A stretch of DNA of 12,209 nt from CADEEN01 sp031379365 (lineage in GTDB: Bacteria; Pseudomonadota; Gammaproteobacteria; Burkholderiales; Burkholderiaceae_C). Under the pieces are notes generated by a model that saw only the letters and a program-made list of their open reading frames with translations, had not been told where the DNA came from and made no database searches. Numbering within the stretch: position 1 is the first letter of the stretch; every line of letters starts with the position of its first letter. Shown here piece after piece: positions 1-7,259 of the stretch. The stretch spans positions 1-12,209 of the forward strand of contig JANNFB010000004.1 of the NCBI GenBank assembly GCA_031379365.1, in the 5' to 3' direction. The position numbers were made by a program, and so were the translations under genes.

Positions 1-487
1 GCTCCGCACCGAGTACAGCCGCGGCGGCCGCAATTCGGCCACCGTGCGCGTCAAGATGAAGAGCCTGCTCAACGGCTTCGGCGCTGAAGTCGTGTTCAAG
101 GCCGACGACAAGATGGACCAGATCGTGCTGGACAAGAAGGATTGCACCTACTCCTACTTCGCCGACCCGATGTACGCCTTCATGGACGCCGAGTACAACC
201 AGTTCGAGGTCGAGTCCGAGAACATGGGCGACGCCATCAACTACCTCGAAGACGGCATGGCCGTCGAAGTGGTGTTCTACGACGGCAAGGCCATCTCGGT
301 CGAGCTGCCGACCAGCGTGGTGCGCGAAGTCATCACCGAGCCCGCCGTCAAGGGCGACACCTCGGGCAAGGTCATGAAGCCGGCCAAGATCGCCACGGGT
401 TTCGAGATCGCCGTGCCGCTGTTCGTCGAGAACGGCGACAAGATCGAGATCGACACCCGCACGCATGAGTACCGCAAGCGCGTGTGA
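1..487 (+). CDS. efp: Elongation factor P, 3' part (5' end outside the window)
   Basis: EF-P binds next to the ribosomal P site and relieves stalling at polyproline stretches. The reading frame is open from base 2 and 161 residues are visible; about 22 N-terminal residues are missing. The window opens in the tip loop of domain I, which reads TEYSRGGRNSA. The Arg of GGR (codon 29-31) aligns with Arg32 of betaproteobacterial EF-P, the residue that EarP rhamnosylates in that lineage. Domains II and III follow, with CTYSYFADPMY, EYNQFEVE, the family signature around AVKGDTSGK, and the usual C-terminus IDTRTHEYRKRV. A perfect intrinsic terminator follows the stop codon by 22 bp. The family is unmistakable; the Arg modification is inferred from the family, and earP would have to lie outside the window. 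Confidence 0.97.
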   Translation, partial: LRTEYSRGGRNSATVRVKMKSLLNGFGAEVVFKADDKMDQIVLDKKDCTYSYFADPMYAFMDAEYNQFEVESENMGDAINYLEDGMAVEVVFYDGKAISVELPTSVVREVITEPAVKGDTSGKVMKPAKIATGFEIAVPLFVENGDKIEIDTRTHEYRKRV

Positions 488-509
488 CGCCTGCGGCAAG
501 AAGGACAGC

Positions 510-536
510 GGGCACCCTCGGGGTGCCCTTTTCTTT
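510..536 (+). terminator. Intrinsic terminator of efp
   Basis: A perfect 8-bp stem, GGGCACCC (510-517) and GGGTGCCC (521-528), closes a 3-base loop and is followed directly by TTTTCTTT (529-536). It lies 22 bp after the efp stop and 24 bp before the next start codon, so the DUF3445-mnmC pair should need its own promoter or depend on read-through. The short 488-560 gap holds nothing else I recognise. Confidence 0.93.
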
Positions 537-560
537 GGTGCTGTCGCATAGTTCGCCTCC

Positions 561-1517
561 ATGACGTTCGACTTCGACGCCGCCGTCGCGGCACCGTTTC
601 GCATGCAGCCCGGCCTGCGTCGCATGGCCGACGGTGCCTCGCACCTCACGCCAGCCGGCCCCGGCTCGCGGCATCAGCGCGAGAAGCTGGCCGTGCTGTC
701 GGCCTTGCCGTCGCAGGCCTTGCAAGTCGTGCCCGGCTTCGACACCCTGCCTGCAATGCACGCGCTGGCAACACATGCAGCGCGCGAGCACCCAGGCCAC
801 TTCACCTGGGACGGCGAGCGCGCCAGCGCGCCGCTGCTTGGGGCCGCGGTGCGCGGTGGGCGCGTTGAAGACCTGGCCAGCGGCCGCTTCGGCCTGGGCG
901 ACGAGATCGGCCGCTGCCTGCGCAGCCTGCCGCCCGAGTGGCGCCTGGCCGGGCTGATCTGCCTGACCTTCGTCGAAGACTTTGCGGTCGTCGATGCCCA
1001 GAGCGGCACCCTGCCCTGGCTCGCGGTCGCGCTGCCCTCGCATTGGGCACCCGAAGAAAAGATCGGCCGTCACTTTCGCGAGGTGCACGCACCCGTTGCC
1101 GACAACGCCCTGCTGCTGCGCGCCAGCGACCACCTGATGCGCATGGTGTGCGGACCCGAGCGCTGGGAGCGCTTCGTATGGAACGTGACGCGCCATCCGC
1201 GCTTGAGTGCGCACCCGGCCAACGTCGATCACGCGCCGTGGTCGGCCGATGCGTTTGCCGACGGCAAGGCGCCTGTCGCCTGGTGGCGCACCGAGCGGCA
1301 AACCTTCATCGCACTGCCGGGCAAGACGCAAGCGGTGTTCACGATCCACGTCGACATCGAGCCGCTGGCCACCGCCATCGACAGCGCCGAGCGCGCGCAG
1401 CGCCTGCACGAGGCCATCGCCAGCATGAGCGACGGCGTGCTGGCCTACCGCAGCTTGAGCGCCGTGCGCGAGCCGCTGCTGGCCTGGCTGGCGGACCGGG
1501 CGGCGCAGGCCGCGTGA
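561..1517 (+). CDS. DUF3445 / heme-dependent oxidative N-demethylase alpha-subunit-like protein
   Basis: This 318-residue cytosolic protein belongs to the DUF3445 family, whose characterised member is the heme-binding alpha subunit of an oxidative N-demethylase acting on dimethylamine. Family-like blocks are PFRMQPGLRRM (12-22), the LPSHWAPEEKIG segment (158-169) followed by HAPV (176-179), and RWERFVWNVTRHPRLS (201-216). The subunits that feed electrons to the characterised enzyme are not encoded next to it, so it may work alone or on a different substrate. Heme ligands cannot be assigned by eye. The ATG at 561 has no strong Shine-Dalgarno sequence, but the family N-terminal block starts a few residues later. 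The stop TGA (1515-1517) overlaps the GTG start of mnmC, which suggests translational coupling. Family is fairly sure; reaction and substrate are open. Confidence 0.82.
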   Translation: MTFDFDAAVAAPFRMQPGLRRMADGASHLTPAGPGSRHQREKLAVLSALPSQALQVVPGFDTLPAMHALATHAAREHPGHFTWDGERASAPLLGAAVRGGRVEDLASGRFGLGDEIGRCLRSLPPEWRLAGLICLTFVEDFAVVDAQSGTLPWLAVALPSHWAPEEKIGRHFREVHAPVADNALLLRASDHLMRMVCGPERWERFVWNVTRHPRLSAHPANVDHAPWSADAFADGKAPVAWWRTERQTFIALPGKTQAVFTIHVDIEPLATAIDSAERAQRLHEAIASMSDGVLAYRSLSAVREPLLAWLADRAAQAA

Positions 1518-3415
1518 GAAGCGCGGCCATCGTCCCGGCAACGGTCGACTTCAGCGACCCTGTCGCGCCGCTTGCGCCCGCCTTCGACAGCCGCTACCCC
1601 CCAGCGAATGGCGCCCTTGCCCAAGCGCAGCGTGTCTTCCTGGCCGGCAATGGCCTGCCCGACCGCTGGCGCGGCCGCGCGCGCTTCACGGTGCTGGAAA
1701 CCGGCTTCGGCCTGGGCACCAACTTCCTGGCCACCTGGGCCGCCTGGCGCGACGACCCGGCACGCTGCGAGCGCCTCGACTTCATCTCGATCGAGAAACA
1801 CCCGTTGCGCGTTGACGACCTGCGGCGCGCCCACGCCGCGTCGCCCGTGCCCGAACTCACCCGCGCCCTGATCGACGCCTGGCCGCCCGCCACCTGCAAC
1901 CTGCACACACTGGATTTCGACGCGGGCCGCGTGCGCCTGCTGCTGGCCTTCGGCGACGTGCAGGTCTGGGCGCGCGAACTGGTGGCGCGCGTCGACGCCT
2001 TCTACCTCGACGGCTTTGCGCCCGAGCGCAACCCGACCATGTGGGAGCGCGGCGTGTTCACGATGCTGGCCCGCCTGGCCGCGCCCGGCGCCACCGCCGC
2101 TACCTGGAGCGCTGCGCAGGTGGTGCGTGAGGGCCTGCGCGGTGCCGGCTTCGCGGCCTATGCCGCGCCGAGCGCTAGTGGCAACGGCGACATCACGCGG
2201 GCCACCTTTGCCCCGCGGTTCGCGCCGCCCGTGCCACCGGGCCGCGCCGTGCCGCGCGACGCGCCCGCGCACGCCATCGTCATCGGGGGCGGCCTGGCCG
2301 GTGCAAGCACGGCACGCGCCCTGGCGCAACAAGGCATCGCCTGCACCGTGATCGACCGCCACGCCGAGCCCGCGGCCGAGGCCTCCGGCAACCCCGCTGG
2401 CCTGTTTCACGGCGCCGTTATGGGCCACGACGGGCCGCATGCGCGGCTGTTGCGCGCAGCGGCATTGGCAACAGCGCCGGCCATGCGCGCAGCGATCGCG
2501 CGCGGCGTGACGGGCCGCACCGACGGCCTGCTGCGCCTGGAGTCGCGGCTGTCGCCGGCCGCCATGCAAGGTCTGCTGGACCAACAGGCCCTGCCCCCCA
2601 GCTATGTGCAGGCGCTCAGCGCCGCGGCGGCATCCCAGCATGCGGGTCTGCCCATCGTGCAGCCGGCCTGGTTCTACCCCGCGGGCGGCTGGGTCGATCC
2701 GGTCGCGCTGGTGCGCGATGCACTGGCCACCGCCGGCGTGACCTGGCGCGGCGCGAGCGCTGTGCAGCGCATCGAGCGCCAGGGCGACCACTGGCGAGTG
2801 ATCGACGCTGAGGGCCAGCTCATCGCCGAAGCGCCCGTGCTGGTGCTGGCCAACGCCAGCGACGCGCTGCGCCTGGCCGGCTTGCCCGCGCATTGGCTGC
2901 TGCGCCAGCGCGGTCAGCTGAGTTGGAGCGCCCAGGCAACAGCCGTTGCGCCGCGCCTCCCCGTTGCCAGCGGCGGCTACGTGCTGACGCTGCGCGACGG
3001 TCGCTTGCTGTTCGGCGCCACCAACCAGACCGACGATGAAGACGCCAGAGTTCGTGACAGTGACCACGCCGAGAACCGCACCAAGCTCGCGCGCTTGATC
3101 GGCGCCGACGCTTTGCACGACAGCACTGCGCTGCAAGGCCGCGTCGGCTGGCGCGCCGCCACGCCCGACCGCTTGCCGCTCGTCGGCCCGGCGCCCGATC
3201 TCGAAGCGCCACGACCCTCACGCGCCGATGCGCCGCGACTGCTGCCGCGCCAAGCCGGGCTGTGGCTACACAGCGGCCTGGGCTCGCGCGGCCTGACCAC
3301 CGCAACCCTGTGCGCCGAGCTGATCGCCGCGCAAGTCAGCGGCGCGCCGTGGCCGCTGGAGGCCGACCTGGTCGATGCGATCGACCCGGCTCGGCGGTGG
3401 GTGCGCTTCAGCTAA
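1514..3415 (+). CDS. mnmC: Bifunctional tRNA 5-methylaminomethyl-2-thiouridine biosynthesis protein
   Basis: MnmC completes mnm5s2U at wobble position 34 of certain tRNAs. A flavin domain converts cmnm5 to nm5, and an S-adenosylmethionine domain methylates nm5 to mnm5. The protein has 633 residues, near the 668 of the E. coli enzyme, so both domains are present. The N-terminal methyltransferase domain shows VLETGFGLGTNF (60-71) for SAM binding and DGFAPERNPTMW (166-177), the MnmC active-site block. The C-terminal oxidase domain starts with the dinucleotide-binding GGGLAG (258-263), and an EASGNPAGLFHG block typical of MnmC follows. The reading frame is open well upstream, but the homology starts after 1514 and the GTG there overlaps the preceding TGA (GTGA), so I take it as the start. 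It probably shares a transcript with the DUF3445 gene. Confidence 0.96.
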   Translation: MRSAAIVPATVDFSDPVAPLAPAFDSRYPPANGALAQAQRVFLAGNGLPDRWRGRARFTVLETGFGLGTNFLATWAAWRDDPARCERLDFISIEKHPLRVDDLRRAHAASPVPELTRALIDAWPPATCNLHTLDFDAGRVRLLLAFGDVQVWARELVARVDAFYLDGFAPERNPTMWERGVFTMLARLAAPGATAATWSAAQVVREGLRGAGFAAYAAPSASGNGDITRATFAPRFAPPVPPGRAVPRDAPAHAIVIGGGLAGASTARALAQQGIACTVIDRHAEPAAEASGNPAGLFHGAVMGHDGPHARLLRAAALATAPAMRAAIARGVTGRTDGLLRLESRLSPAAMQGLLDQQALPPSYVQALSAAAASQHAGLPIVQPAWFYPAGGWVDPVALVRDALATAGVTWRGASAVQRIERQGDHWRVIDAEGQLIAEAPVLVLANASDALRLAGLPAHWLLRQRGQLSWSAQATAVAPRLPVASGGYVLTLRDGRLLFGATNQTDDEDARVRDSDHAENRTKLARLIGADALHDSTALQGRVGWRAATPDRLPLVGPAPDLEAPRPSRADAPRLLPRQAGLWLHSGLGSRGLTTATLCAELIAAQVSGAPWPLEADLVDAIDPARRWVRFS

Positions 3416-3487
3416 ATTGCGTTAAAGGGGATGCTGAAAGTGCGGTGCAGCTGACTGGCTTCGGCGGCCGAGTCCGTACACGACAGA

Positions 3488-4183
3488 CTAGGCCTCCGGC
3501 TTCACATCTAGCAGGACGTTCTTGAACCGCACCATTGCTCGACTCTGGCCGTAAAAACACAGCAGGAAGAGCGCGGTGGCGCTGCTCTCCTGGAAGTTGT
3601 ACCTAAAGACTGAGGGATTGCCACCTTTTGGGGTTTGGTCTGCGAAGAACGACTGAGTGACCAAGAAGGCGTGCGTGATTTCGGATTGAAGCCGCTCGTC
3701 GTGATACAGCGTGAAGTCGACGAGCACATGTGCCGGACCAAGGTGGCGCCGACCGGTTTCGTGGAAGTAGAGCGCGCGTGCGCACTGCTCCAGAACTGAA
3801 TCAATCTTGTCGCCATGGACGATGACCTGAAGTCCGTCCTCCCATTCGACCTGCGCAAGCCGCCGCAGGCGAACTGATTTGGATTGATGGACAAACGCGA
3901 CTGCTTTCGATCGTTGGCGCTCAAAGGCTCGGCTCACCTTCGTGGTGAACTGCCGAAGGCCAATTTCGCTGGACGTGTAGGAACCAGCCAGCGCCATGAA
4001 CAGGTATTCGTCGTCGTGGGAACGTTCGCTGTTGTGCTCGTCACAAGACGGAACCGTGATTAGATTCTTGCGGAGATCCGCACCATCTAGTGAGTCTCTT
4101 GCCTCTGGGAAAAGGCACTTTGGCGGAGCGTGCTCGCGAGACGTGGCGGGCTTGGTGCACATATAGCAAGTCGGAGTGTCCAT
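3488..4183 (-). CDS. HNH-like zinc protein of unknown function, low GC
   Basis: The product has 231 residues. Its N-terminus looks like a treble-clef HNH module: C6-x2-C9, E17-H18 in a REHAPPKC block, N40 in NLITVPSC, and C47-x2-H50 followed by N51. C6, C9, C47 and H50 are plausible zinc ligands and H18 a plausible catalytic His. That is nuclease-like, but the cleavage activity is only inferred. Residues 70-231 match nothing I recognise and show no signal peptide or membrane segment. An in-frame TGA directly precedes the ATG at 4181-4183, so no earlier start is possible, and no good Shine-Dalgarno is visible. Bases 3541-3720 are 98/180 G+C (54%), against about 70% in neighbouring genes, which points to recent acquisition. 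The 72-bp gap to mnmC (convergent) and the 91-bp gap to rpiA hold no clear gene. Confidence 0.6.
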   Translation of the reverse strand: MDTPTCYMCTKPATSREHAPPKCLFPEARDSLDGADLRKNLITVPSCDEHNSERSHDDEYLFMALAGSYTSSEIGLRQFTTKVSRAFERQRSKAVAFVHQSKSVRLRRLAQVEWEDGLQVIVHGDKIDSVLEQCARALYFHETGRRHLGPAHVLVDFTLYHDERLQSEITHAFLVTQSFFADQTPKGGNPSVFRYNFQESSATALFLLCFYGQSRAMVRFKNVLLDVKPEA

Positions 4184-4274
4184 TCAGAGGCCCAACTCTT
4201 GTGTGCGCATCAACTCGAGGCACAACGCGAAAACACAACATCACGGACGGGCGACTGGCGCATGCCGCGATCCC

Positions 4275-4937
4275 TCAATCGAAGTCCAAGCGCTGCACTC
4301 CGTTCGCCGTCCCCAGCAGGCAGACCCGAGCCCGGTGACGCGCGAAGATGCCGACGGCGACAACGCCCGGCCACTGATTGATCTCAGCTTCCATCGCCAG
4401 GGGGTCGGTGATCGACAGCCCGTGCACATCGAGCAGCGGGTGCCCGTTGTCGGTGATCACACCGGGGCGCAACACCGGCGTGCCACCGAGCGCAGCGAAG
4501 CGCCGGGCCACCTGGGCGCGCGCCATCTCGATCACCTCGACCGGCAGCGCAAACTTGCCGAGCACTGCCACGCGCTTGCTCTCGTCGGCGATGCAGATGA
4601 AGCGCTCGGCCAGGTCGGCGACGATCTTTTCGCGCGTGAGCGCGGCGCCGCCGCCCTTGATCATGCAGCCACGGCCATCGATCTCGTCGGCGCCGTCGAT
4701 ATAGACGGGGATGCGCTCGACCTCGTTGGCATCGAAGACGCGGATGCCGTGCGCCTGCAGGCGCGCCGTGCTCTGCGCCGAGCTCGATACCGCGCCGACG
4801 ATGCGCCCCTTCATCGAGGCCAACGCGTCGATGAACTTGTTGACGGTGGAGCCGGTGCCCACGCCAACAATGCTGCCGGGCACCACGAATTCCAGCGCGG
4901 CCCTGCCGACCAGGGTCTTGAGCTCGTCTTGGGTCAT
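4275..4937 (-). CDS. rpiA: Ribose-5-phosphate isomerase A
   Basis: RpiA interconverts ribose 5-phosphate and ribulose 5-phosphate in the non-oxidative pentose phosphate pathway, in the cytosol. The protein has 220 residues (219 in E. coli). It shows the phosphate-binding GVGTGST (25-31), the active-site DGADEID (81-87) with Asp81 and Asp84, and KGGGAALTREK (94-104) with Lys94 and the catalytic Glu103, all at the E. coli numbering. The ATG at 4935-4937 has a GAGG about 9 bases upstream. It is transcribed divergently from pyrD across a 40-bp gap, and the low-GC HNH-like gene lies downstream on the same strand, 91 bp after the stop. Nothing is odd in the sequence itself. Confidence 0.98.
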   Translation of the reverse strand: MTQDELKTLVGRAALEFVVPGSIVGVGTGSTVNKFIDALASMKGRIVGAVSSSAQSTARLQAHGIRVFDANEVERIPVYIDGADEIDGRGCMIKGGGAALTREKIVADLAERFICIADESKRVAVLGKFALPVEVIEMARAQVARRFAALGGTPVLRPGVITDNGHPLLDVHGLSITDPLAMEAEINQWPGVVAVGIFARHRARVCLLGTANGVQRLDFD

Positions 4938-4977
4938 CGGCAGCGGCCTCGAATCGTTTGCGAGAATGGCGCGAATT
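4938..4977. promoter_or_regulatory. Short divergent rpiA/pyrD intergenic region
   Basis: Only 40 bp separate the two start codons, less than a full sigma-70 promoter plus leader for each direction. I see no convincing -35/-10 pair. The promoters are therefore probably nested in the opposite gene's 5' coding region or overlap each other, which would couple expression of rpiA and pyrD. The region also contains a second in-frame ATG for pyrD at 4966-4968. Confidence 0.4.
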
Positions 4978-6012
4978 ATGGCTTTCGTTCCCTACGCCCT
5001 CACCCGCCCCTTCCTGTTCGGCCTCGACCCCGAAGTCGCTCATGACCTCACCCTGGGCGCCATCGCCCACCTGCAGAACACCCCCGCACAGGCCCTGTGG
5101 CAACAGGCGCGCATCGCGGACCCGGTGACGGTGGCCGGGTTGCAGTTTCCGAACCGCGTCGGGCTGGCGGCCGGCCTGGACAAGAACGGGCGCTGCATCG
5201 ACGGCCTGGGTGCCATGGGCTTCGGCTTCATCGAGGTCGGGACCGTGACACCCAAGGCCCAGCCCGGCAACCCCAAGCCGCGCATGTTTCGCGTCACGGC
5301 AGCGCGGGCGCTGATCAACCGGCTGGGCTTCAACAACGAGGGCCTCGATGCCTTCGTCGCCAATGTGCAGCGGGCCAAGAGTTTCCGCGCCGCCGGCGGT
5401 ATCGTCGGCCTGAACATCGGCAAGAACGCGGCCACGCCGATCGAGCGCGCGGCCGACGACTACCTGCTGGCCATGCGCGGGGTCTACCCGCACGCCGACT
5501 ACATCACCGTCAACATTTCGAGCCCGAACACGCAAAACCTGCGCGCCCTGCAAAGCGACGAGCAGCTGCAACTGCTGCTCAACATGCTGGTCGGGCGCCG
5601 TGCCGAGCTGGAGCGTGAGCACGGCCACAAGCCGATCTTCGTCAAGATCGCGCCCGACCTGGACGAAGAGCAGATCAAGGTCATCGCCGCCACCCTGCTG
5701 CGCCACGGCATCGACGGCGTGATCGCCACCAACACCACCGTCTCGCGCCACGGCGTGCACCCGCTGCCCAATGGCCAGGAGACAGGCGGCCTCTCAGGCG
5801 CACCGCTGCTGGCCGGCAGCAACCGCGTGATCCGCATGCTGCGGTCGGCGCTCGGCAAGGCCTACCCGATCATCGGGGTGGGCGGCGTGATGAGCGCGGC
5901 CGATGCCAAGTCGAAGATCAAGGCCGGCGCAGATCTGGTGCAGATCTACACCGGGCTGATCTACAACGGCCCGGCGCTGGTGCCGCAAATTGCCAAAGCC
6001 TTGAAAGCCTAG
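4978..6012 (+). CDS. pyrD: Dihydroorotate dehydrogenase (quinone), class 2
   Basis: PyrD oxidises dihydroorotate to orotate in de novo pyrimidine synthesis, passing electrons through FMN to the membrane quinone pool. From the ATG at 4978 it has 344 residues. The N-terminal segment with PYALTRPFLFGLDPEVAH is the class 2 membrane-associated extension. GLAAGLDKNG (62-71), EVGTVTPKAQPGNPKPR (86-102), NRLGFNNEG (114-122) and NISSPNT (179-185) with the catalytic Ser follow. GVGG and the IYTG block near the C-terminus bind the FMN phosphate. An in-frame ATG at 4966 would add four residues (MARI); the later one fits the family start better, but neither has a strong Shine-Dalgarno. The TAG stop is shared with the opposing gene through CTAG at 6009-6012. 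Confidence 0.97.
   Translation: MAFVPYALTRPFLFGLDPEVAHDLTLGAIAHLQNTPAQALWQQARIADPVTVAGLQFPNRVGLAAGLDKNGRCIDGLGAMGFGFIEVGTVTPKAQPGNPKPRMFRVTAARALINRLGFNNEGLDAFVANVQRAKSFRAAGGIVGLNIGKNAATPIERAADDYLLAMRGVYPHADYITVNISSPNTQNLRALQSDEQLQLLLNMLVGRRAELEREHGHKPIFVKIAPDLDEEQIKVIAATLLRHGIDGVIATNTTVSRHGVHPLPNGQETGGLSGAPLLAGSNRVIRMLRSALGKAYPIIGVGGVMSAADAKSKIKAGADLVQIYTGLIYNGPALVPQIAKALKA
6009..6012. other. Palindromic CTAG serving as stop codon on both strands
   Basis: pyrD stops with TAG at 6010-6012 and the opposing LanC-like gene stops with TAG read from 6011 to 6009. The two coding regions therefore overlap tail to tail by four bases, with no space for a terminator between them. Confidence 0.95.
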
Positions 6013-7211
6013 AAGACATCCAACGTCGGGTAGCGGGCATCGCCGACGATGCAGGCGTGGGCGAACAGGGCCACGCCGATGTCACCGGTCCACAACGAAT
6101 GGCGGGTCTGTCCGGTGCGCTCGGCGAAGCGCTGGACCTGTTCGATGGCGTGCATCGCGAAGGCACGGGCACGGTCGAGCCAGACGTCGTCGCCACTGCG
6201 CAGCCAGAGCTTGAGCAGCGCATAACCATTGCCCGCGGTGCCGTGACACAGGCCGACGCCCTTTTCAATCGGGCCGGCTCGCCACACAAGCTCGCCCGCG
6301 CCGAGCAGCAACGCGTCCCAGGCCGCAGTGCGTGGCGCGCCGGCCAGGCGGCAGACGATGCCGGGCCCGCCATGGCAGTCCTGAACCAGCCACTTGTTCG
6401 GCGGCTGGCCGCGCGGGTCGTGCTCCGGCGCCCAGTTGATGCAAGTGCGGTCGACGACCGCCGTGGCTGTCAGCGTCTGCAGCGCGCGATCGGCGTAGCG
6501 CTGCACCAGCTCAGATGGCAGCCACGATGCGCCACGCAGCGCCGGGAAGATGTTGCCGGCGAAGCCATGGCCCGCGCCGAGGTAGCGGCTGTGCCGGCCA
6601 TACATGTCCTGCACCCACAGCCATGCGCCCAGGCCTTCGTCGAAGACCATCGCGTCCCAAAGGATGCGCAACCCACGTTCGAGCTGGTCGCGCCAGCGCG
6701 CCTCACCTGTCGCCTCGGCCATCGCGATCGTGGCCAGCAGCGAGCCTGGCGAACCCCAATGCGCCTCGAGCGACTTGTGGTGCAGATTGCCTTCGATGGC
6801 TGCGAACAGGCGATCGGCCACGGCGGCGGCGTGCGTGAACTGCCACTCAAGCAACAACAGGCCGGTGTCACCACCCAGGTAAGCGCCGTGGGCTCCCTCC
6901 CGCGTGGCCATGACGGCATGATTTCGCTCGACCAGCGTGGTCACAGTGGAGGCGAAGTCGAAGTCGCCGTCGATGGCATCTCGATTGCGCAGGTGTTGCA
7001 GCGCCCAGATCATGCCGCCGGCGCCGAAGTACAAGTCCAGGTGGCGCGCCTGGGGCGGCTTCGGCCCATCGAGCGGATGGGCCGGCCACAGCGCCTCGGG
7101 CGTGAATGAAGCCAGCGCATCACCGGCGATGCGCGCCACGGCATCGTGCGCGGCGCCCTCGCTCCACGGCGTGGCGGTCAGCGGCTCGTGGCGCGCGCGC
7201 TCGTACAACAT
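6009..7211 (-). CDS. LanC-like (LANCL-type) zinc protein, possible glutathione transferase to dehydroamino acids
   Basis: The 400-residue protein has the alpha/alpha toroid repeats of LanC: seven glycine-rich inner-helix motifs at YFGAGG (61-66), YLGGDTG (111-117), HWGSPG (151-156), GHGFAGN (214-220), DCHGGPG (278-284), LCHGTAGN (321-328) and SLWTGDIG (372-379). Zinc ligands are Cys279, Cys322 and His323; His215 matches the catalytic His of NisC. As I recall the human LANCL1 sequence, KGxGLCHGxAGN is shared including Lys317, an RT pair at 365-366 matches its Arg364-Thr365, and the C-terminal DARYPTLDVF resembles KARFPAFEL. Those Lys and Arg residues contact glutathione in LANCL1. LANCLs add glutathione to dehydroalanine or dehydrobutyrine; lantibiotic LanC cyclises precursors, but no precursor or dehydratase lies here. 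An upstream in-frame TGA limits the start to ATG 7211. It lies 48 bp downstream of the MFS gene. Confidence 0.9.
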   Translation of the reverse strand: MLYERARHEPLTATPWSEGAAHDAVARIAGDALASFTPEALWPAHPLDGPKPPQARHLDLYFGAGGMIWALQHLRNRDAIDGDFDFASTVTTLVERNHAVMATREGAHGAYLGGDTGLLLLEWQFTHAAAVADRLFAAIEGNLHHKSLEAHWGSPGSLLATIAMAEATGEARWRDQLERGLRILWDAMVFDEGLGAWLWVQDMYGRHSRYLGAGHGFAGNIFPALRGASWLPSELVQRYADRALQTLTATAVVDRTCINWAPEHDPRGQPPNKWLVQDCHGGPGIVCRLAGAPRTAAWDALLLGAGELVWRAGPIEKGVGLCHGTAGNGYALLKLWLRSGDDVWLDRARAFAMHAIEQVQRFAERTGQTRHSLWTGDIGVALFAHACIVGDARYPTLDVF

Positions 7212-7259
7212 CAGCCGCAGTCGTCGTTCATGGCATCAGCCGAGCGCACGGCCTTGCGG

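Noticed and set aside
938..1513. Upstream extension of the mnmC frame
   Set aside because: It overlaps the DUF3445 gene in another frame and has Arg-rich shadow composition; MnmC homology begins after the GTG at 1514.
372..1541. 389-codon minus-strand frame over the DUF3445 gene
   Set aside because: It runs through the efp terminator and into efp, has shadow-frame composition, and the opposite strand holds recognisable family blocks.
1445..3136. Very long (563-codon) open frame antisense to mnmC
   Set aside because: At about 70% GC, stop codons are scarce in shadow frames. The translation is rich in Arg/Gly/Ala without family motifs, while the plus strand encodes a clear MnmC.
3453..3475. 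Imperfect hairpin (TCGG/CCGA plus GACT/AGTC with a 4-base bulge) between mnmC and the HNH-like gene
   Set aside because: The stem is weak and interrupted, and no T run follows on either strand, so I do not call a terminator.
4384..5760. 458-codon minus-strand frame spanning pyrD and rpiA
   Set aside because: It crosses two well-recognised genes in shadow frames and ignores the rpiA reading frame on the same strand.
6009..7211. Lantibiotic biosynthetic cluster around the LanC-like gene
   Set aside because: No dehydratase, precursor peptide, protease or ABC exporter is present on either strand, and the protein's key residues fit LANCL better.
7211..7231. Six-codon open frame (MNDDCG) ending in TGATG at the LanC-like start
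   Set aside because: It could couple translation, but it has no ribosome binding site and is short enough to be chance.
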